64,000 bases of DNA from Lachnospiraceae bacterium (GTDB lineage Bacteria; Bacillota; Clostridia; Lachnospirales; Lachnospiraceae): the NCBI GenBank assembly GCA_031280955.1, contig JAITGA010000001.1:1-64000 (forward strand). Direction: 5' to 3'. How positions within the stretch are numbered: position 1 is the first letter of the stretch; each line of letters begins with the position of its first letter. Below are positions 60,874-64,000 of the stretch, piece after piece. The notes under the pieces were generated by a model. It did no database searches, was not told the origin of the DNA, and saw only the letters and a program-made list of their open reading frames with translations. The position numbers were made by a program, and so were the translations under genes.

Positions 60874-62024
60874 TGGAAGCAAATGAACGAAACGAAACAC
60901 GAGCGCAAAAACGGCGCAGAATCAGGGAAGAAATAAAGAGTAGCCGTGTGGCACGACTGGGTGACGGCAATCCCTTAGTCACGGTGGTGGTATGTGTCAT
61001 CGCTTTGTTGGCACTTACGGGTTGTATCGTGTTGATAATGGAGCTTAGGCATTGGCAGCAAAATGCGGAGGTCACGACGATGGAGGCAGAAGACCATGTT
61101 CCACATGGCGGTGGCGACGAGAGAACACCATCTGAGTTAGATGAGCCTGTCATTGATACGGTAGTTTTCCCGCTTGATGATGGGGAAGACTATTCAGCGG
61201 CGGCGGCACTCGTTGAACTCAAGGAACGGTTGATGGCAGGAGAGGATTTGTCGGCGATTTTGCGGGCGGTTTATGTAAATGATGTCGTCGTCGGTGCTGA
61301 CGGCAGGTTTCACTTTTTCCCGATTGATGAAAACCTTGCCATGCATGAGTATGACACGGAGCGGTTTGTCCTCGATGACAGAGGCATACTCAGCTATCAA
61401 GATGAGGATGGGAATGTGCTATCCCGCAAGGGTATTGATGTTTCCCGCTATCAACTGGATATTGATTGGGAAAAAGTAGCGGCTGATGGGGTCGAATTTG
61501 CGATTATCAGGTTGGGTTTTCGGGGTTCAAGTGAAGGTGGTTTGTTTATCGATCCCTATTATGAAGCGAATATCGAGGGAGCGTTGGCGAACGGGATTGA
61601 CGTGGGGGTGTACTTTTTCACCCAAGCTTTGAATGTGGAAGAAGCAATCGAAGAGGCGGAGTTTGTTCTATTACATATCGGCGAATATGACCTTGCTTAT
61701 CCGGTGGTGATAGACATTGAAATGATTGAGACTGCCAATCCCCGGACACGGAACATGACCCAGGATGAGTGGACAGAGGTGGCGATTGCTTTTTGTGAGC
61801 ATATCATAGCGGCTGGTTACACGCCGATGATTTATGGGAATTTGCGTAGTTTTATGCTGATGCTCGATATCAGTCGCTTGGAGGCGTATGAAAGATGGTT
61901 CGCTTTTTTCCGTACGCCGATTTACTTTCCCTATCAACATAGTATCTGGCAATATACCGACCGGGGGCAGGTGGACGGTATCGAGGGACCGGTGGATTTG
62001 AACATTGGTTTTTGGCAACCGTAA
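60873..62024 (+). CDS. Membrane-anchored GH25 muramidase
   Basis: A 383-residue protein with a basic cytoplasmic N-terminus, one membrane helix (about 37-58), a charged spacer (60-180) and a C-terminal GH25 domain (185-383). The family signatures GIDVSRYQ (Asp189) and DIEMIE (Asp281, Glu283) are present. It cuts the beta-1,4 bond between MurNAc and GlcNAc in peptidoglycan. Anchored as a type II membrane protein, it is probably a wall-remodelling enzyme, not a secreted lysin. Translation is coupled to the acyltransferase gene by a one-base overlap. Confidence 0.9.
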   Translation: MEANERNETRAQKRRRIREEIKSSRVARLGDGNPLVTVVVCVIALLALTGCIVLIMELRHWQQNAEVTTMEAEDHVPHGGGDERTPSELDEPVIDTVVFPLDDGEDYSAAAALVELKERLMAGEDLSAILRAVYVNDVVVGADGRFHFFPIDENLAMHEYDTERFVLDDRGILSYQDEDGNVLSRKGIDVSRYQLDIDWEKVAADGVEFAIIRLGFRGSSEGGLFIDPYYEANIEGALANGIDVGVYFFTQALNVEEAIEEAEFVLLHIGEYDLAYPVVIDIEMIETANPRTRNMTQDEWTEVAIAFCEHIIAAGYTPMIYGNLRSFMLMLDISRLEAYERWFAFFRTPIYFPYQHSIWQYTDRGQVDGIEGPVDLNIGFWQP

Positions 62025-62042
62025 GCGGAAAGGGAGGACAAA

Positions 62043-62693
62043 ATGGGAAATGAAGCCGCCATCAAGGAAGAAATGTGTGAAATCGGCAAAAGGGTGTATC
62101 TGCGGGGGATGGTCGCCGCCAATGACGGCAACTTCTCAGTCAAGTTGGGTGAGGGTGAGTTCCTTTGTACTCCCACGGGGGTCAGCAAGGGTTTCATGAC
62201 TCCGGAATATATTTGCAAAATTGACGGAGAAGGGCGATTGTTGGCAGCCAATGGAGATTTTCGTCCTACTTCGGAAATGAAGATGCATCTGCGGGTTTAT
62301 CGTGAACGTCCTGATGTGTGTGCCGTCGTTCATGCTCATCCCATGTATGCTACCAGTTTTGCCATTGCCGGGCTTGCCTTAGATAAACCGATTATCCCTG
62401 AGGCGATTATCAGTCTGGGCTATGTGCCGCTTGCCGGATATGGGATGCCGACCACCGATGAAATTCCTGACGCCATAGGTGAATATTTGCAGGGTTTTGA
62501 TGCGGTTTTGCTGGCTAATCATGGAGCGCTTACTTATGGTGATTCTTTGTTAAACGCATATCACAAAATGGAGTCGGTCGAGTTCTATGCCCGACTTCTA
62601 TATCAGGCGCAGGTGTTGGGGGGAGCAAAGGAGCTTGACGAGCATGAGGTGGGTCGTCTATATCAACTGCGCCGTGAACTGGGGATAGGGTGA
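62043..62693 (+). CDS. Class II aldolase/adducin family (FucA-like)
   Basis: A 216-residue class II aldolase. Zinc ligands are in VVHAHPMYAT and NHGAL, with the catalytic Glu in TSEMKMH and the phosphate-site GNFSVK near residue 30. This is the set found in L-fuculose-1-phosphate aldolase and L-ribulose-5-phosphate 4-epimerase; length and TPTGVSKG favour the aldolase type, though methylthioribulose-related activities are also known in this family. No sugar pathway genes are adjacent, so substrate is open. It follows the muramidase by 18 bases with AAAGGGAGG. Confidence 0.87.
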   Translation: MGNEAAIKEEMCEIGKRVYLRGMVAANDGNFSVKLGEGEFLCTPTGVSKGFMTPEYICKIDGEGRLLAANGDFRPTSEMKMHLRVYRERPDVCAVVHAHPMYATSFAIAGLALDKPIIPEAIISLGYVPLAGYGMPTTDEIPDAIGEYLQGFDAVLLANHGALTYGDSLLNAYHKMESVEFYARLLYQAQVLGGAKELDEHEVGRLYQLRRELGIG

Positions 62694-62763
62694 AGCAAAA
62701 TTTCAAAAATGAGATTTCTGAAATTTGGCTTCCACTATATCTGGAATAAGTCTTTTATCTTAG

Positions 62764-62793
62764 TTGACAAGAGTTGAAATATATTGCTATATT
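62764..62793 (+). promoter_or_regulatory. Promoter of the SpoIID-like gene
   Basis: TTGACA at 62764-62769, an 18-base spacer and TATATT at 62788-62793, about 40 bases before the ATG. Upstream, AAATTTCA (62698-62705)/TGAAATTT (62719-62726) forms a small inverted repeat after the aldolase stop. Confidence 0.5.
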
Positions 62794-62832
62794 GGTATTA
62801 TTGTTAATATATTGTTTATGAAGGGAGAGAGT

Positions 62833-64000
62833 ATGTATTATCTAAACACTATACGAAACATTAAACGAAACAAAAAAAACACTTTTTTTATGTTGTTAAT
62901 GGCTTTAATTTTGACTATTTTAGTTTCGCCATTTCCAGTAAAAGCAATTGATATTGAAAATGACTATATCTTTTTTATGCCTGAACATCCAGCTTTTACA
63001 CAAAGTGATGTAGAGAGTAATTTCACAAACTATGCTGAAAGAGGAGCAACAAGAGAAATACATACAACTGGCTTTGCTACAAATGTAGTTGGCATAGTGT
63101 TAGACTCAGTTAATGGAGAAGCACTTCCTACTGCTACTATATTAGCAGTAGGAAGTACTTCCATTGAAATATTTAGTGACGCGAACGGAAAATTTAACAT
63201 CCAAAATATGCCTTGTGATATATACAACTGGTATATATCAGCAGATGGGTATAGAAATGCAGAATATCATAACTATAGCATAGACATAGGAGACACTATC
63301 ATTTTCACGTTTTTCTTGAATGCTCATGAAGAAATTCATGTTAATAGAAATGATTTTTATCGCAATGAACGAAGTGTGTTACCAGAAGACTTGTTACACA
63401 GTTCAATCGATTTTAATAATGAGGTAAGCCGTAACATGACTTCCCCACCGATTGTAAAAGCGAACATTAGGGTTTTAAATAACAACAATACAATTACAAC
63501 AGTTGGACGACGTGATTATCTCTATGCGGTTGTTTCGTCAGAGCTATATACAGAAAACTGGTATACACAAAGAGGACTTAGTTCTGCACAGGTACAGCAA
63601 TTGTACAGAGCGCAGGCTTTGGCAGCTAATGCATTTACTGAATATGCATGTAAAGTATATTCTCCACACAGTGCATTAACTGCTGATGTTTGCAGAACCA
63701 CTTGCTGTCAAGTATATGATCCAACAAAGATTACAACAATCGCAATAAATGCCGTAAATACAATATTCGAAAATAATGGTGGTACTTGGAACACAGCTCT
63801 TGTTATGCATAGACCTACTAATTCTACATATGCTTACATTTGGGGAGCATATTTTTCTAGTTGCGGGAATCAAGGGACATTAGCTCATGCTGGGCAACCG
63901 GCACTTTTAGCAAAGATATGTACTGATCTTACAAATGGAGTTGGTGGACATAGAAAAGGCTTATGTCAAATGGGTGCTGCTGAGAGAGCGAAAAATGGGA
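62833..64000 (+). CDS. Secreted SpoIID/LytB-domain protein, 3' end cut by window
   Basis: An open frame of 389 codons from ATG 62833 (AAGGGAGAG upstream) to the window end without a stop. A basic N-terminus and hydrophobic helix (about 17-38) form a signal peptide. Residues about 82-150 resemble a carboxypeptidase-regulatory-like beta-domain (GIVLDSVNGEALPTATI, FSDANGKFNI). From about 210 it follows the SpoIID fold: VGRRDYLYAVVSSEL, LYRAQALAANAFTEYA, CRTTCCQVYDP and late GHRKGLCQMGAAERAKNG, matching the GHGVGMSQYGA motif. SpoIID is a lytic transglycosylase acting on denuded glycan strands; the catalytic Glu is plausibly that in VSSEL. Many cysteines and AT-rich DNA set it apart from core genes. 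A sporulation role is not implied. Confidence 0.75.
   Translation, partial: MYYLNTIRNIKRNKKNTFFMLLMALILTILVSPFPVKAIDIENDYIFFMPEHPAFTQSDVESNFTNYAERGATREIHTTGFATNVVGIVLDSVNGEALPTATILAVGSTSIEIFSDANGKFNIQNMPCDIYNWYISADGYRNAEYHNYSIDIGDTIIFTFFLNAHEEIHVNRNDFYRNERSVLPEDLLHSSIDFNNEVSRNMTSPPIVKANIRVLNNNNTITTVGRRDYLYAVVSSELYTENWYTQRGLSSAQVQQLYRAQALAANAFTEYACKVYSPHSALTADVCRTTCCQVYDPTKITTIAINAVNTIFENNGGTWNTALVMHRPTNSTYAYIWGAYFSSCGNQGTLAHAGQPALLAKICTDLTNGVGGHRKGLCQMGAAERAKNG

Overview
The window looks like a chromosomal segment of an anaerobic, low-to-mid GC Gram-positive bacterium, most likely a member of the Bacillota (Clostridia). The reasons are many lipoprotein-type binding proteins and secreted proteins anchored for a single membrane, strong Shine-Dalgarno sites, SpoIIIE/FtsK, SpoIID-like and SpoIIE/RsbU-like proteins, formate-tetrahydrofolate ligase with FolD, an electron-bifurcating NfnAB pair, and the phoH-pgpH-ybeY order typical of Bacillota. 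I see no rRNA, tRNA, CRISPR array, prophage or intact insertion sequence. Genus-level assignment is not possible from the sequence alone.

Layout. 1-2304: AT-rich accessory DNA with two tandem lipoprotein paralogues (the first cut by the window edge) and, on the minus strand, a HipA/CtkA-like kinase with a small partner. 2442-8023: a branched-chain amino acid ABC importer (livJ, then livHMGF) and a cytidylate-kinase-like gene. 8079-13705: branched-chain amino acid synthesis (ilvB, two successive regulatory subunits, ilvC, leuC, leuD). 13722-15764: a surface 5'-nucleotidase on the minus strand. 15859-20885: a compact four-gene unit that joins a partner-switching module (STAS protein; sensor-SpoIIE phosphatase-HATPase) to an amino-acid ABC transporter whose ATPase carries a second HATPase-like tail. 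This is the most unusual system in the window. 20953-38705: mostly housekeeping genes on the plus strand (EF-G-like GTPase, FtsK, fhs, folD, nfnAB, phoH, a degenerate pgpH, ybeY, a MurJ/SpoVB-type flippase, an HI0933-family flavoprotein) plus two zinc-ribbon membrane proteins.

38712-42655: an interspersed-repeat cluster, then a minus-strand two-component pair (hybrid histidine kinase and response regulator). 42701-48437: a galactan utilisation operon (binding protein, two permeases, GH53 endo-galactanase); the binding-protein gene has a ten-G tract in its signal peptide. 48529-55681: aminotransferase, a nested palindromic repeat region, Nudix hydrolase, HflX, an RluF-type pseudouridine synthase, LigA and MetA. 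55687-56619: an AT-rich island with a PIN-domain toxin-antitoxin pair and inverted repeats. 56649-58025: citrate synthase (minus). 58148-62693: aminopeptidase P, an acyltransferase-like membrane protein, a GH25 muramidase and a class II aldolase in one run. 62764-64000: an AT-rich secreted SpoIID-like protein cut by the window end.

Functionally, the first third handles uptake and synthesis of branched-chain amino acids, the middle holds one-carbon/NADPH metabolism and core DNA/RNA maintenance, and the accessory pieces cover environmental sensing linked to transport, plant galactan breakdown, and toxin-antitoxin or kinase modules.
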